DNA from: RGIG5472 sp051867615 | GTDB lineage: Bacteria > Bacillota > Clostridia > Oscillospirales > Oscillospiraceae | Assembly: GCA_051867615.1 (NCBI GenBank) | Contig: JBJDYU010000013.1 | Span: 1-64,000 of the forward strand | Length of the DNA stretch: 64,000 nt | Direction of reading: 5' to 3' | Shown here: one piece after another, positions 42,540 to 51,915 of the stretch | Layout: each line of letters begins with the position of its first letter | Numbering within the stretch: the stretch's first letter is position 1 | Made by a program: the position numbers and the translations under genes | Notes under the pieces: model-generated | The model's input: the letters and a program-made list of their open reading frames with translations, nothing else | Told to the model about the DNA's origin: nothing | Databases searched by the model: none

Positions 42540-44002
42540 ACATGAAAAAGAACGCACAGAAGCCCTCCGCGGAGCGCCCCCCTTTCCGGAGCCTGTACTG
42601 GCGGCAGCTGGCCCTGACGCTGGGCATGGTGCTGCTGACACTGGTGCTGCTGGGTCTGGGCTTCTTCGCCATGAGCTATAACTATGTCCGCTCCGCCACC
42701 GCGGACACCATGCGGAAAAACGCGGAGGTGGTGGCGCAGATCGCCTCCAACTACATCCAGGACGGCCGGATCTCCCAGAATCAGGATTTCCATATGCTGG
42801 CCAGCTTCGCCAGCTCCGCCGCCGACAACGACTTTCTCATCTGCGCCGTGGACGGCACGGCCCTGCTCACCACAGACGACTCTCAGGCGGGCAAGAGCTT
42901 CTGCCTGCCCGACGAGATACTGCAGAGCGTGCTGCGGGAGGGCGAATACAGCGGCACCGGCACTCTCAGCGGCGTCTATGAGGTCAAGCAGTTCGTGGTG
43001 GCCCTGCCCATCCTCTCGCCCGAGGGGGACACCGTCACCGGCATCGCCGTGGCGCTGACGGACGCCTCCTCCCTCACCTCGCTCTGGCGGGCAGCGCTGG
43101 CGCTGTTCTGGCTCGCCGGCGTGACCGTTCTGGTCATCGCCTTCCTCGCCACCTCCTACACCACCATGCAGCAGGTGCAGCCCATCCACGCCATGGTGCA
43201 GGCCACCCGCCGCTACGCCGGCGGCAATTTCGACACCCGGATGTACGACTACGGCCGCACCGACGAGATCGGCGAGCTGGCCGCCTCCTTCAACGCCATG
43301 GCGGACACGCTGCAGCAGACGGAGCAGCAGCGGCGGGAATTCATCGCCAATATCTCCCATGAGCTGAAGACCCCCATGACCACCATCGCGGGCTACACCG
43401 ACGGCATTCTGGACGGCACCATCCCGCCGGAGAAGCAGGAGCATTACCTGCGCATCATCTCCGACGAGAGCCGCCGCCTCTCCCGTCTGGTGCGGCGGAT
43501 GCTGGAGGTGTCGCAGCTGCAGTCTCTGGATCTGGCCCACGAGAAAAAGCAGTTCGACGTGTGCGAAAGTATGCGCCGCGCCATCATCTCCATGGAGCAT
43601 AAGATCCGCCAGAGGGGACTGGACGTGGACGTGCAGATGCCCGACGAGCCTACGCTGGTGCTGGGAGACACCGACCTCATCACGCAGGTCATCTATAATC
43701 TGCTGGAGAACGCCGCCAAGTTCGCCACGCCCGCCTCCACGCTCTGTCTCGGCATCAGCGAGCAGAACGACAAGGCCCTCGTTTTCGTGCGCAACCACGG
43801 CGACACCATCCCGGCGGAGGAGATCCCCCACCTGTTCGAGCGCTTCCACAAGAGCGACAAATCCCGCAGCGAGGACAAGGACGGCGTGGGACTGGGCCTG
43901 TATGTGGTCAAGACGATTTTGGAGCAGCACGGGGAGAAGATCGTGGTCACCAGCGAAAACGGCCTGACCACCTTCACCTTCACGCTGCAGCTTGCCAAGT
44001 AA
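42536..44002 (+). CDS. Membrane sensor histidine kinase
   Basis: A 488-residue kinase: TM1 (26-48), an extracytoplasmic sensor domain (50-182), TM2 (185-206), HAMP (207-262), the phospho-accepting His275 in ISHELKTPMTT and an ATPase domain with NAAKFA and GVGLGLYVVK. The sensor ends with the pattern found in WalK/VicK-like kinases without the PAS domain. Its start overlaps the regulator stop; the HtrA gene follows after 10 nt. Confidence 0.93.
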   Translation: MNMKKNAQKPSAERPPFRSLYWRQLALTLGMVLLTLVLLGLGFFAMSYNYVRSATADTMRKNAEVVAQIASNYIQDGRISQNQDFHMLASFASSAADNDFLICAVDGTALLTTDDSQAGKSFCLPDEILQSVLREGEYSGTGTLSGVYEVKQFVVALPILSPEGDTVTGIAVALTDASSLTSLWRAALALFWLAGVTVLVIAFLATSYTTMQQVQPIHAMVQATRRYAGGNFDTRMYDYGRTDEIGELAASFNAMADTLQQTEQQRREFIANISHELKTPMTTIAGYTDGILDGTIPPEKQEHYLRIISDESRRLSRLVRRMLEVSQLQSLDLAHEKKQFDVCESMRRAIISMEHKIRQRGLDVDVQMPDEPTLVLGDTDLITQVIYNLLENAAKFATPASTLCLGISEQNDKALVFVRNHGDTIPAEEIPHLFERFHKSDKSRSEDKDGVGLGLYVVKTILEQHGEKIVVTSENGLTTFTFTLQLAK

Positions 44003-44012
44003 AGGAGAGAGC

Positions 44013-45257
44013 ATGAACCTATTGGAAAACGACCCCCGGGAAGTGACGCTCTGCTACGGCGGAGCGCAGGAGGTGGTGGAGATCTACCGGCAGGAAACAC
44101 CCCTGCCTGAGCCTCCCGGCCGTCCGAAAGCGGAGACGGCGCCGCAGCACCGCAGACGCCGCAAACGGGGACTTATCATCTTTCTCGCCCTGATGGCGCT
44201 GCTGGCCGTCGTGGTGGCGGTCAGCTGGAGCCTTGCGCCCCGGCAGGAAAGCAGCTCCCACGGCGCGGAGATCGCGGAGGAGAGCGGCGAGCCCTGCACC
44301 ATCCCCCTGTACGAGGGGGATGAGACGGCGGAGATGACCCTCGCGGCCCCGGAGGGGCCCACCCTCTCCGCTCAGGAGATCTACCAGCGCGTCAACCCCG
44401 CCGTGGTGACGGTCATCGGGCAGCTGGAGGGCAAGCAGAGCGTCGGCACCGGCGTCATCTTCTCGGAAAACGGCTTTATTCTCACCAACGCCCACGTCAT
44501 CGAGGGCTGCTCCGCCTGCTTTGTGGTACTGGCGGAGGGTGGCTATCCCTTCGAGGCCACGCTGGTGGGCTATGACAGCGGCGAGGACTTAGCAGTGCTG
44601 AAGATCGAGGGGGACGGCGTATCCTTCCCCACGGTGTGCTTCGGCGACTCTGACGCCCTCTGGGTGGGCGAGCCGGTGTACGCCATCGGCAACCCTCTGG
44701 GCGTGGACCTGCGGGGCACCTTCACCAGCGGCATGGTCTCCGGCCTGAGCCGGGAGATCAGCGTGGACGGCGTAACGCTGTGCCTGCTGCAGACCGACGC
44801 GGCGCTGAACAACGGCAACTCCGGCGGCCCCCTCATCAACGAGCGGGGCCAGGTCATCGGCATCAACACGGCGAAGATGCAGTCCGCCTACTCCAATGTG
44901 GAGGGCATCGGCTTCGCCATCCCCACCGCCGACGCGCAGAAGAAGGTCAACGACCTCATCCGCTACGGCGAGGTCCAGCCCTCCCCCGTGGTGGGCATCA
45001 CCGTGGCGCCCCTGGCGGAGTGGACGGCGGACGGCCACGGCGGACTGGAGGTCTGGGAGGTCACGCCCGGCGGAGGCGGAGACCTGGCGGGCATTCAGGT
45101 GGGCGACGTGGTCATCCGGGCCGACGGCCAGCAGCTGATGGAAAACGACGACCTGATCGCCATCCGCGACACACATCAGGTGGGCGACACGCTGACGCTG
45201 GATATCTGCCGGGGTGGCGAGCACTTCACCGCCGAGGTCGTCCTGCAGGAGGGCTGA
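44013..45257 (+). CDS. HtrA/DegP-like membrane-anchored serine protease
   Basis: A 414-residue protein: a cytoplasmic N-terminus with a basic stretch (HRRRRKRG), TM 53-74, an acidic linker, then a trypsin-like domain with the triad His161 (TNAHV), Asp192 (EDLAVLK) and Ser270 (GNSGGP), and one C-terminal PDZ domain (about 325-410). It should degrade or refold damaged exported proteins. The AAAGGAGAG site precedes ATG 44013. The cotranscribed two-component pair likely controls it; a miniature element starts right at its stop codon. Confidence 0.94.
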   Translation: MNLLENDPREVTLCYGGAQEVVEIYRQETPLPEPPGRPKAETAPQHRRRRKRGLIIFLALMALLAVVVAVSWSLAPRQESSSHGAEIAEESGEPCTIPLYEGDETAEMTLAAPEGPTLSAQEIYQRVNPAVVTVIGQLEGKQSVGTGVIFSENGFILTNAHVIEGCSACFVVLAEGGYPFEATLVGYDSGEDLAVLKIEGDGVSFPTVCFGDSDALWVGEPVYAIGNPLGVDLRGTFTSGMVSGLSREISVDGVTLCLLQTDAALNNGNSGGPLINERGQVIGINTAKMQSAYSNVEGIGFAIPTADAQKKVNDLIRYGEVQPSPVVGITVAPLAEWTADGHGGLEVWEVTPGGGGDLAGIQVGDVVIRADGQQLMENDDLIAIRDTHQVGDTLTLDICRGGEHFTAEVVLQEG

Positions 45258-45597
45258 TACTGATATTTGATGAAATTTTCATCAAATATCCCGCGTGCTG
45301 CGCGCGCTCGCATCGTGCATTCGCACGCTGCGCCGTCTGCTGTGCATAGATATCCGTAGGGCGGCAAAGCCGTCAACGGCTATCGCATCATAAAAATTTG
45401 TACTAGAAAATCTTAGTGGCTTTGCCACTTAGATTTTCTGCATACAGAACGACTAAGCGGCAGAGCCGCTAAGTCGTTCTTGTAACGGGCTTCGCCCTCA
45501 GGGAGGAACCAGTGGTACACTGGTGACGGAAGTGCAGCCCGCGCCGCAGCGCGGGACTGTATAAAAATCTTTTAAAGGTTTTTATCAAATTTTAGTA
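45258..45597. mobile_element. TA-flanked miniature element, copy 2 (340 bp, enlarged)
   Basis: The left end TACTGATATTTGATGAAA and the right end (TATCAAATTTTAGTA) are inverted relatives, both bounded by TA. It shares the first ~75 bp and the last ~45 bp with the copy at 59473 but has about 190 bp more, containing strong hairpins such as GAACGACTTAGCGGC (45448-45480), AAAATCTTAGTGGC (45407-45438) and ACCAGTG-GTA-CACTGGT (45509-45525). It has no gene and immediately follows the htrA stop. Confidence 0.78.
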
Positions 45598-45645
45598 TGA
45601 TACTTCCCTCCCCGGCGAAACACACCGAAGAAGGAGACTGCCGCC

Positions 45646-46941
45646 ATGAAGATCAAGACGAAGTCCCTCTCCTATGAGGAGGTCATGGCCCTCCCGCGTC
45701 CGAAGCGCAAGCTGCCCGTCCGTCCGAGTCTCCTGCTGCGCACCCTGCTGCGTCTGGCTTCGGAGATAGAACTGCGGCAGGTGGGCTTCACCTGCACGCA
45801 CAGCCGCCTGGAGGCGGCGGGAGACGGCCCCTGGCTCGTGCTCATGAACCATTCCAGCTTCATCGACCTGGAGATCGCGGAAAAACTGCTCTATCCCCGG
45901 CCCTTCAGCATCGTCTGCACCTCCGACGGCTTCGTGGGCAAGGAGTGGCTCATGCGGCAGCTGGGCTGCATCCCCACGCAGAAGTTCGTGACGGACGTAC
46001 AGCTCATCGGCGATATGCGCTGCGCGCTGCAGGAAAAGGGCTGCAGCGTGCTGATGTATCCCGAGGCGAGCTACAGCTTCGACGGCCGCCCCACCCCCCT
46101 GCCCCGCAAGCTGGGTATGCTGCTGAAAAAGCTGGACGTGCCGGTGGTGACCATTCTCACCAAAGGCGCGTTCTCCCGGGACCCCCTGTATAACGGCCTG
46201 CAAAAGCGGCGGGTGCCCGTGAGCGCCCACATCTCCTGCCTGCTGACCCGCGAGGAGATACGGGAGAAGTCCGTGGCCGAGCTGGACGCGGCGCTGGACG
46301 GAGCCTTCACCTTCGACAACTTTGCCTGGCAGTATGAAAACCGGGTGGAGATCACGGAGCCTTTCCGGGCGGACGGGCTGAACCGCATTCTCTACCGCTG
46401 CGCCCGCTGCGGGGAGGAGGGCGGCATGGAGGGCAGAAAGACTATGCTCACCTGCCGCCGCTGCGGCAAGCGCTATACCTTGACAGCTCTTGGACGGCTA
46501 CAGGCGGAGGAGGGAGAGACGGAGTTCCCCCACATCCCCGACTGGTACGCCTGGGAGCGGCAGCAGGTGCGCAAGGCGCTGCTGGACGGCTCCTACCGGC
46601 TGGAGGCGGAGGTGGACATCGGCATGATGGTGGACTTCAAGGCCATCTACATGGTGGGCTCCGGCCACCTGACCCACGATCTCGGCGGCTTCACGCTGAC
46701 GGGCTGCGAGGGGAAGCTCCAGTACCATCAGGGGCCGCTGGCCTCCTATGGGCTGTACTCCGACTACTTCTGGTATGAGCTGGGCGACGTGATCTGCATT
46801 GGCAACAGTGACCGGCTCTATTACTGCTTCCCCAAGGGCGGAGACGTGGTGGCCAAGACCCGCATGGCGGCGGAGGAGCTGTATAAGCTCTATAAATCCC
46901 GCGTCCTGACCCCGCCGAAGCGCGCCGCGCAGGAAGCATGA
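45646..46941 (+). CDS. PlsC-type acyltransferase fused to a zinc ribbon
   Basis: A 431-residue protein. Residues 30-215 form a 1-acylglycerol-3-phosphate acyltransferase domain with NHSSFIDLE (His69, Asp74) and the later YPEASYSFDG block. Then CARCGEEGG...CRRCGKRY (about 248-276) is a zinc ribbon, and a C-terminal beta-rich region of ~150 residues follows with no recognised family. No membrane segment is obvious. It may acylate a lipid or other polyol. AAGGAG precedes the start. Confidence 0.85.
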   Translation: MKIKTKSLSYEEVMALPRPKRKLPVRPSLLLRTLLRLASEIELRQVGFTCTHSRLEAAGDGPWLVLMNHSSFIDLEIAEKLLYPRPFSIVCTSDGFVGKEWLMRQLGCIPTQKFVTDVQLIGDMRCALQEKGCSVLMYPEASYSFDGRPTPLPRKLGMLLKKLDVPVVTILTKGAFSRDPLYNGLQKRRVPVSAHISCLLTREEIREKSVAELDAALDGAFTFDNFAWQYENRVEITEPFRADGLNRILYRCARCGEEGGMEGRKTMLTCRRCGKRYTLTALGRLQAEEGETEFPHIPDWYAWERQQVRKALLDGSYRLEAEVDIGMMVDFKAIYMVGSGHLTHDLGGFTLTGCEGKLQYHQGPLASYGLYSDYFWYELGDVICIGNSDRLYYCFPKGGDVVAKTRMAAEELYKLYKSRVLTPPKRAAQEA

Positions 46942-46951
46942 AACGGTATAG

Positions 46952-46986
46952 TAACGCCCCGGCGGAGTTGCTCCGCCGGGGCGTTT
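46952..46986. terminator. Bidirectional terminator between the acyltransferase and dnaE
   Basis: A 14-bp stem, ACGCCCCGGCGGAG and its complement, around TTG, followed by TTTGTC. The reverse side has TTACTATACC. Confidence 0.85.
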
Positions 46987-47003
46987 GTCGTATTTTTCAG
47001 GGG

Positions 47004-50000
47004 TCAGCGCAGCACCACGTTTTCCTCCCCCAACACCTCTTTCAGCTCCGCGAGGAAGGAGGGATAGATAAGGCAGCGGCTCCCCAGGAGCTTGCCCGTG
47101 TCCGCGACGCGGATTTTGAGCGTGTTCTCCCCCTCGAACATCTGCAGCAGCAGCTGCACCCGCCGCATCTCAGGGCTGTCCACCGAGGGCACCCGCAGAT
47201 ACAGCGTCCGCCGGTCCGCCGGCTGTTCCTCCTCCGGCGGCAGTTCTTCGTCCCCGGCGGCCTCCAGCGGCTCCGCATAGTCGCACATGAGCTGCGGTGC
47301 CTTTTCCTCCCGCACGGAGAGCCGGCCCCGGGCCAGGATGACCTGCCCCTCCCGGAGGTAGCTGCCGCAGCTCTCCAGCGTCCTGCTGAAGCAGAGCATC
47401 TCCATGGAGCCGGCGCCGTCCTCCACCGTGACATAGGCCATGAGGGAGTTGTTCTTGGTGGTCTTGGTCTTGCTGGAGGTCACCACCCCCGCGATGGCCA
47501 GACGCTGGCCGTCGCAAAAGCGGGAGGGGCCGCTCTCGTCCGCGAAATCCTCCGCGATGGCGTGGAGCGGCACGGCGCCTTTGGCCTTGGCGAGCGCCCG
47601 GCAGCTGTCCATGGGATGGCCGGAGATGTAGAGGCCCACGGCCTCCTTCTCCTTGCTCATCAGGTGCTGCCGCGTGAACTCCGGCACGTCCGGCAGGGCG
47701 ATGCCGGTCTTTTTCTTTTCCGACGCGCCGCCGCCGAAGAGGTCAAACTGCCCCTTCACATTCTGCCGGCGGTCCGCCGCGATGCTGTCAAGCAGCCGCT
47801 CGTAGACGGCGATGAGCTGGGAGCGGCGCGCGCCCAAGCTGTCGAAAGCCCCGGCGTAGATCAGGTTCTCCAGCGCGCGCTTGTTCATTTCGCTCTCGAT
47901 CATGCGCTCGCAGAAGTCCTGGAAGGAGGCGAAGGGGCCGCCCCTCTCCCGCTCCCGCACGAGGGTCTGGATAAAGCCCCGGCCGATGTTCTTGATGGCC
48001 ACCAGGCCGAAGCGGATGCCCTCCTCCTCCACGGTGAAGCTGTCGCGGGAGCGGTTCACGTCCGGCGGCAGGATGGGGATGCCGCAGTCCTTGCACTCGG
48101 CGATATACTCCCCCACCTTGTCGCTGCTATCCAGCACGGAGGACAGCAGCGCCGCCATGTACTCCCGGGGGAAATGGCACTTGAAATACGCCGTCTGATA
48201 GGCCACCACCGCGTAAGCCACGGCGTGGGCCTTGTTGAAGGCGTAGTTGGCGAAATCGTAGATCTCCTGATAGATGGCCTCCGCCGTGGCCTCCGGGATG
48301 CCGTTCGCCACGCAGCCCGCGATGCCGCGTTCCTTGTCGCCGTGGATGAAGGCTTCCTTCTCCTTTTGGATCTGGGCCGCCTTCTTCTTCGAGATGGCAC
48401 GGCGCACCATGTCCGCCTGGCCCAGAGAGTAGCCGCCGAGCTGCTGGAAGATCTGGATGACCTGCTCCTGATACACGATGCAGCCGTAGGTGACGGAGAG
48501 GATCGGCTCCAGAGACGGGTGTTTATAGGTGACCAGTTTGGGGTTCTGGGAACAGGCGATGAAGCGCGGAATGGACTCCATGGGGCCGGGACGGTACAGG
48601 GCGATGACGGCGGTGATGTCCTCGATGCTCTTGGGCTTCAGCCCCACGCAGACGCCGGTCATGCCGGCGGATTCGATCTGGAACACGCCGCAGGTCTCGC
48701 CCCGGGAGATCATCCGGAAGGTCTCCTGGTCGTCCTCCGGGATATCCTCCAGCCGGAAATCCGGCAGCCGCTGGCGCACCAGCTTCACCGCGTCGTCCAG
48801 CACCGTCAGGTTCCGCAGGCCCAGAAAGTCCATCTTGAGCAGGCCCAGCTGCTCCAGCGTGGTCATGGGATACTGGCAGACCGTGGCGTCCTCGTTCCGG
48901 GACAGCGGCACATAGGTGTACACCGGGTCCTTCGTGATGACCACGCCCGCCGCGTGGGTGGAGGCGTGCCGGGGCATCCCCTCGAGCGCCCGGGCGGTAT
49001 CGATGAGGCGGCGCACCTTCTCGTCCTGCTCGTACATATCCGAGAGGGGCTTCGAAAGCTTCAGCGCGTCGTCCAGCGTGATGTGCAGGGCCATGGGGAC
49101 CTGCTTTGCCACCGCGTCCACCTCGGCGTAGGGGATGTTCATGACGCGGCCCACGTCCCGGATGGCGCCCCGGGCGGCCATGGTGCCGAAGGTAACGATC
49201 TGGGCCACACGGTCGTCGCCGTACTTCCGGCGGACATAGTCCACCACCTCGCCCCGGCGGGTGTCGCCGAAGTCCATGTCGATATCGGGCATGGAGACGC
49301 GCTCGGGATTCAGGAAGCGCTCGAAGTACAGGCTGTACTTCATGGGGTCGATGTCCGTGATATGCAGGCAGTAGGACACCATGGAGCCGGCGGCGCTGCC
49401 GCGGCCGGGGCCCACAGGGATCCCCTGGCTCTTGGCGTAGCGCACAAAGTCGCTGACGATGAGGAAATAGTCCGTAAAGCCCATGCGGGAGATCATGTCG
49501 ATCTCATACTGAAGCTGCCTGCGGTACTCCGGCTTCGCGCCGCCGTAGCGCTCACGGAAGCCCTGTTCGCACAGGTCTTTAAGATATACAAGGGAATCCG
49601 TGTAGCCCTCCGGCAGAGGAAACTCCGGCAGATGGTACTTGCCGAAGGTGAACTCCACGTTGCAGCGCTCCGCGATCCTGCCGGTGTTTTCCACCGCCTC
49701 CGGGTACTCCGGGAACAGGGCCGCCATCTCCTCCGTGGAGCGGAGGTAGAAATTCCGCGGCTCATAGCGCATACGGTTTTCGTCGTCCACGGTCTTGCCC
49801 GTCTGGATGCAGAGCAGCACGTCGTGGCTCTCCGCGTCCTCCTTGCGGAGGTAGTGGGCGTCGTTGGTGACGACGAGGGGGATGCCGGTCTCGGCATGGA
49901 TGCGGAGGATGCCCCGGTTCACCTCCCGCTGCTCCTCGATGCCGTGGTCCTGCAGCTCGAGATAGAAGTTCCCCTCCCCGAAAAGCTCCCGCATCTCCAG

Positions 50001-50480
50001 CGCGTAGGCTTTGGCCCCGGCGTAATCCCCGGCGCGGAGGCGGCGCGGGATCTCGCCCGCAAGGCAGGCGGAGAGGGCGATGAGCCCGCCGTGGTGCTGC
50101 CGCAGCAGCTCCATATCCACCCGGGGCTTGATGTAAAAGCCCTCCACCCAGGCCATGGACACCATGTAGGACAGGTTCCGGTAGCCCTCCTCGTTTTCGC
50201 AGAGGAGCACCAGATGGCGGCTCTCGGAATCGAACTCGTGTACCTTGTCAAAGCGGCTGCGGCCCTGGGGCGTCACATACACCTCGCAGCCGATGACGGG
50301 CTTCACGCCCTCGTCCAGACAGGCGCGGTAGAAGTCGATGACGCCGTACATGACGCCGTGGTCCGTGATGGCCACCGCCGTCTGTCCCAGCTCATGCACG
50401 CGCCTGGCAAGGTCGCGGATGCGGCAGGCGCCGTCCAGGAGGCTGTATTCCGTATGGACATGCAGATGGGCAAAGGACAT
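47004..50480 (-). CDS. dnaE: DNA polymerase III alpha subunit
   Basis: A 1158-residue replicative polymerase. The N-terminal PHP domain begins HLHVHTEYSLLDGACR (5-20) and keeps the His and Asp pattern of an active or structural metal site. The catalytic Asp pair is in PDIDMDFGD, followed by the fingers, the tandem HhH and a C-terminal OB fold. The length matches E. coli DnaE and cyanobacterial-type DnaE. In Clostridia DnaE cooperates with PolC. It is last in the hprK-whiA operon, 49 nt after the C_GCAxxG gene. Confidence 0.97.
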   Translation of the reverse strand: MSFAHLHVHTEYSLLDGACRIRDLARRVHELGQTAVAITDHGVMYGVIDFYRACLDEGVKPVIGCEVYVTPQGRSRFDKVHEFDSESRHLVLLCENEEGYRNLSYMVSMAWVEGFYIKPRVDMELLRQHHGGLIALSACLAGEIPRRLRAGDYAGAKAYALEMRELFGEGNFYLELQDHGIEEQREVNRGILRIHAETGIPLVVTNDAHYLRKEDAESHDVLLCIQTGKTVDDENRMRYEPRNFYLRSTEEMAALFPEYPEAVENTGRIAERCNVEFTFGKYHLPEFPLPEGYTDSLVYLKDLCEQGFRERYGGAKPEYRRQLQYEIDMISRMGFTDYFLIVSDFVRYAKSQGIPVGPGRGSAAGSMVSYCLHITDIDPMKYSLYFERFLNPERVSMPDIDMDFGDTRRGEVVDYVRRKYGDDRVAQIVTFGTMAARGAIRDVGRVMNIPYAEVDAVAKQVPMALHITLDDALKLSKPLSDMYEQDEKVRRLIDTARALEGMPRHASTHAAGVVITKDPVYTYVPLSRNEDATVCQYPMTTLEQLGLLKMDFLGLRNLTVLDDAVKLVRQRLPDFRLEDIPEDDQETFRMISRGETCGVFQIESAGMTGVCVGLKPKSIEDITAVIALYRPGPMESIPRFIACSQNPKLVTYKHPSLEPILSVTYGCIVYQEQVIQIFQQLGGYSLGQADMVRRAISKKKAAQIQKEKEAFIHGDKERGIAGCVANGIPEATAEAIYQEIYDFANYAFNKAHAVAYAVVAYQTAYFKCHFPREYMAALLSSVLDSSDKVGEYIAECKDCGIPILPPDVNRSRDSFTVEEEGIRFGLVAIKNIGRGFIQTLVRERERGGPFASFQDFCERMIESEMNKRALENLIYAGAFDSLGARRSQLIAVYERLLDSIAADRRQNVKGQFDLFGGGASEKKKTGIALPDVPEFTRQHLMSKEKEAVGLYISGHPMDSCRALAKAKGAVPLHAIAEDFADESGPSRFCDGQRLAIAGVVTSSKTKTTKNNSLMAYVTVEDGAGSMEMLCFSRTLESCGSYLREGQVILARGRLSVREEKAPQLMCDYAEPLEAAGDEELPPEEEQPADRRTLYLRVPSVDSPEMRRVQLLLQMFEGENTLKIRVADTGKLLGSRCLIYPSFLAELKEVLGEENVVLR

Positions 50481-50529
50481 ACGCCGTCCCTCCTTTCACT
50501 GAATCCGGCGACTGCGCCGCCGGCGGCGC

Positions 50530-50982
50530 TTACTGCGCCGAACGCTCCGCCAGCAGCTCCTCCACCAGCTCCACCGCCGTGACCACCATGATCTCGCAGT
50601 GCTTGCTGAGACCCATCTCCTTTGCGGCGGGCGTGCGGTCGTCCGGCTGGTAGCCCTTGGCGTTCGCCAGCAGCTCGCGGCAGCGGACCGCCTCGAAGCG
50701 CTCGCGGAAGCGGTTTTGCAGCTCCTTCGCAAGAAGCATGGTGCGGCGCTTGCTCGCCACCGGCTCGTCCCTGTCCACAGGGGTCAGCAGCCCCAGGGTC
50801 ATGATGGCCCCGTTCAGGGCGCCGCAAAGCTCCCCCGTGCCCGCGCCGGAGCCGTAGCCGCTGCTGATGTTCAGGGCGGTCTGCTCGTCCAGCCCCGTCA
50901 GGTCGGAAAAGGCCAGCAGCACGCTCTGGCAGCAGTTAAAGCCCTTTCTGAAATACTCGATGGAAGTGTCGTAACGGCTCAT
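50530..50982 (-). CDS. C_GCAxxG_C_C family redox-type protein
   Basis: A 150-residue protein with the family's spaced cysteines: FNCCQSV (Cys17, 18), GELCGALNGAI (Cys53), RCRELL (Cys101) and HCEIM (Cys129). The family is common in anaerobes and probably binds a metal or performs redox chemistry, but no function is established. It overlaps whiA by 4 nt and lies between whiA and dnaE. Confidence 0.88.
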   Translation of the reverse strand: MSRYDTSIEYFRKGFNCCQSVLLAFSDLTGLDEQTALNISSGYGSGAGTGELCGALNGAIMTLGLLTPVDRDEPVASKRRTMLLAKELQNRFRERFEAVRCRELLANAKGYQPDDRTPAAKEMGLSKHCEIMVVTAVELVEELLAERSAQ

Positions 50983-51893
50983 ACTTGTGTTCCCTCCAAA
51001 ATTTTTGTATATTCCATGATCTTCCTCAGCCTGTGGTTGAGGCAGGATTTGGTGATGGGCGGGTCGAATTCCTCCGCCAGCTCCGACAGCGTCAGCTCCG
51101 GATAGAGCAGGCGCTTGGCGGCGGTCTCCTTCAGCTTGTCCGGCAGCTGCTCCATCACGCCGAACTTGTCCAGCTTCCGGATGCCCTCGATCTGGGCCCG
51201 GGCGGCGTCCACGGCCTTGTCCAGATTCGCCGTGTCGCAGTTCAGCTTCCGGTTGACCTGATTGCGCAGCTCCTTCTCCACTTTCGTGTTCATGACCTCC
51301 ATGGCCGCCACCGGCGCGCCGATGAGGGTCAGCAGGTCCTCGATATGTTCGCTCTGCTTGAAATAGATGACGTAATAGCCGCCCCGGCGGACGGACTTGG
51401 GGCTGGCCCCCATCTCCCGCAGCAGCACCTCCACCTCGCCGCTGGCCCGCATATGGGTGGTGGCCAGCTCCAGATGGTAGCGCTTTTCCGGGTCGATAAC
51501 ACTGCCGCCCGCCAGAAACGCCCCCCGCAGGAACGCGGCGCGGCAGCAGTCCTCCTCCAGCAGCGCCAGATTCACATGGGCCGCCAGGCTCTGACTGCGG
51601 TCATAGCCCAGCACGTCCATGATGTGGGCGAGCTTGCCCTCGTCGCTGATGCGGAACACCGCCTTGCTCTTTTCGCTCCCGTCCGGCAGCGCGTCAAAGC
51701 CCACGCCGAAGGCCCGGGCAAACAGCCTCGGCAGCCGCGCGGCAAAGGCGGGATGCTCCGTCACCACGCGCACCTCGTCCGCCGTGAAGACGCTGCAGTA
51801 CAGAAGCACGCCGTAAGCCTCCGCCCGGGCGCAGCAAAGGTGGCCTATCTGGCCGCGGCAAAGCTCGGCCTTCGCCTCCGATGAAAAGGACAT
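50979..51893 (-). CDS. whiA: DNA-binding protein WhiA
   Basis: A 304-residue protein with an N-terminal LAGLIDADG-like domain lacking nuclease residues (RGAFLAGGSVIDPEKRYHLE) and a C-terminal helix-turn-helix (TLSELAEEFDPPITKSCLNHR). It contributes to cell division and chromosome segregation in Firmicutes and Actinobacteria. The rapZ-whiA order is a strongly conserved Firmicute context. Confidence 0.96.
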   Translation of the reverse strand: MSFSSEAKAELCRGQIGHLCCARAEAYGVLLYCSVFTADEVRVVTEHPAFAARLPRLFARAFGVGFDALPDGSEKSKAVFRISDEGKLAHIMDVLGYDRSQSLAAHVNLALLEEDCCRAAFLRGAFLAGGSVIDPEKRYHLELATTHMRASGEVEVLLREMGASPKSVRRGGYYVIYFKQSEHIEDLLTLIGAPVAAMEVMNTKVEKELRNQVNRKLNCDTANLDKAVDAARAQIEGIRKLDKFGVMEQLPDKLKETAAKRLLYPELTLSELAEEFDPPITKSCLNHRLRKIMEYTKILEGTQV

Positions 51894-51915
51894 ACCGTCC
51901 CCCTTTCCCCTTCGC

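Noticed and set aside
45407..45525. CRISPR-like series of palindromes
   Set aside because: The stems differ in sequence and spacing and there are no regular repeats with unique spacers; it is the interior of a miniature element.
46938..50582. A 1214-codon open frame antisense to dnaE
   Set aside because: It shadows dnaE in the opposite frame, runs through the dnaE terminator region and resembles no family.
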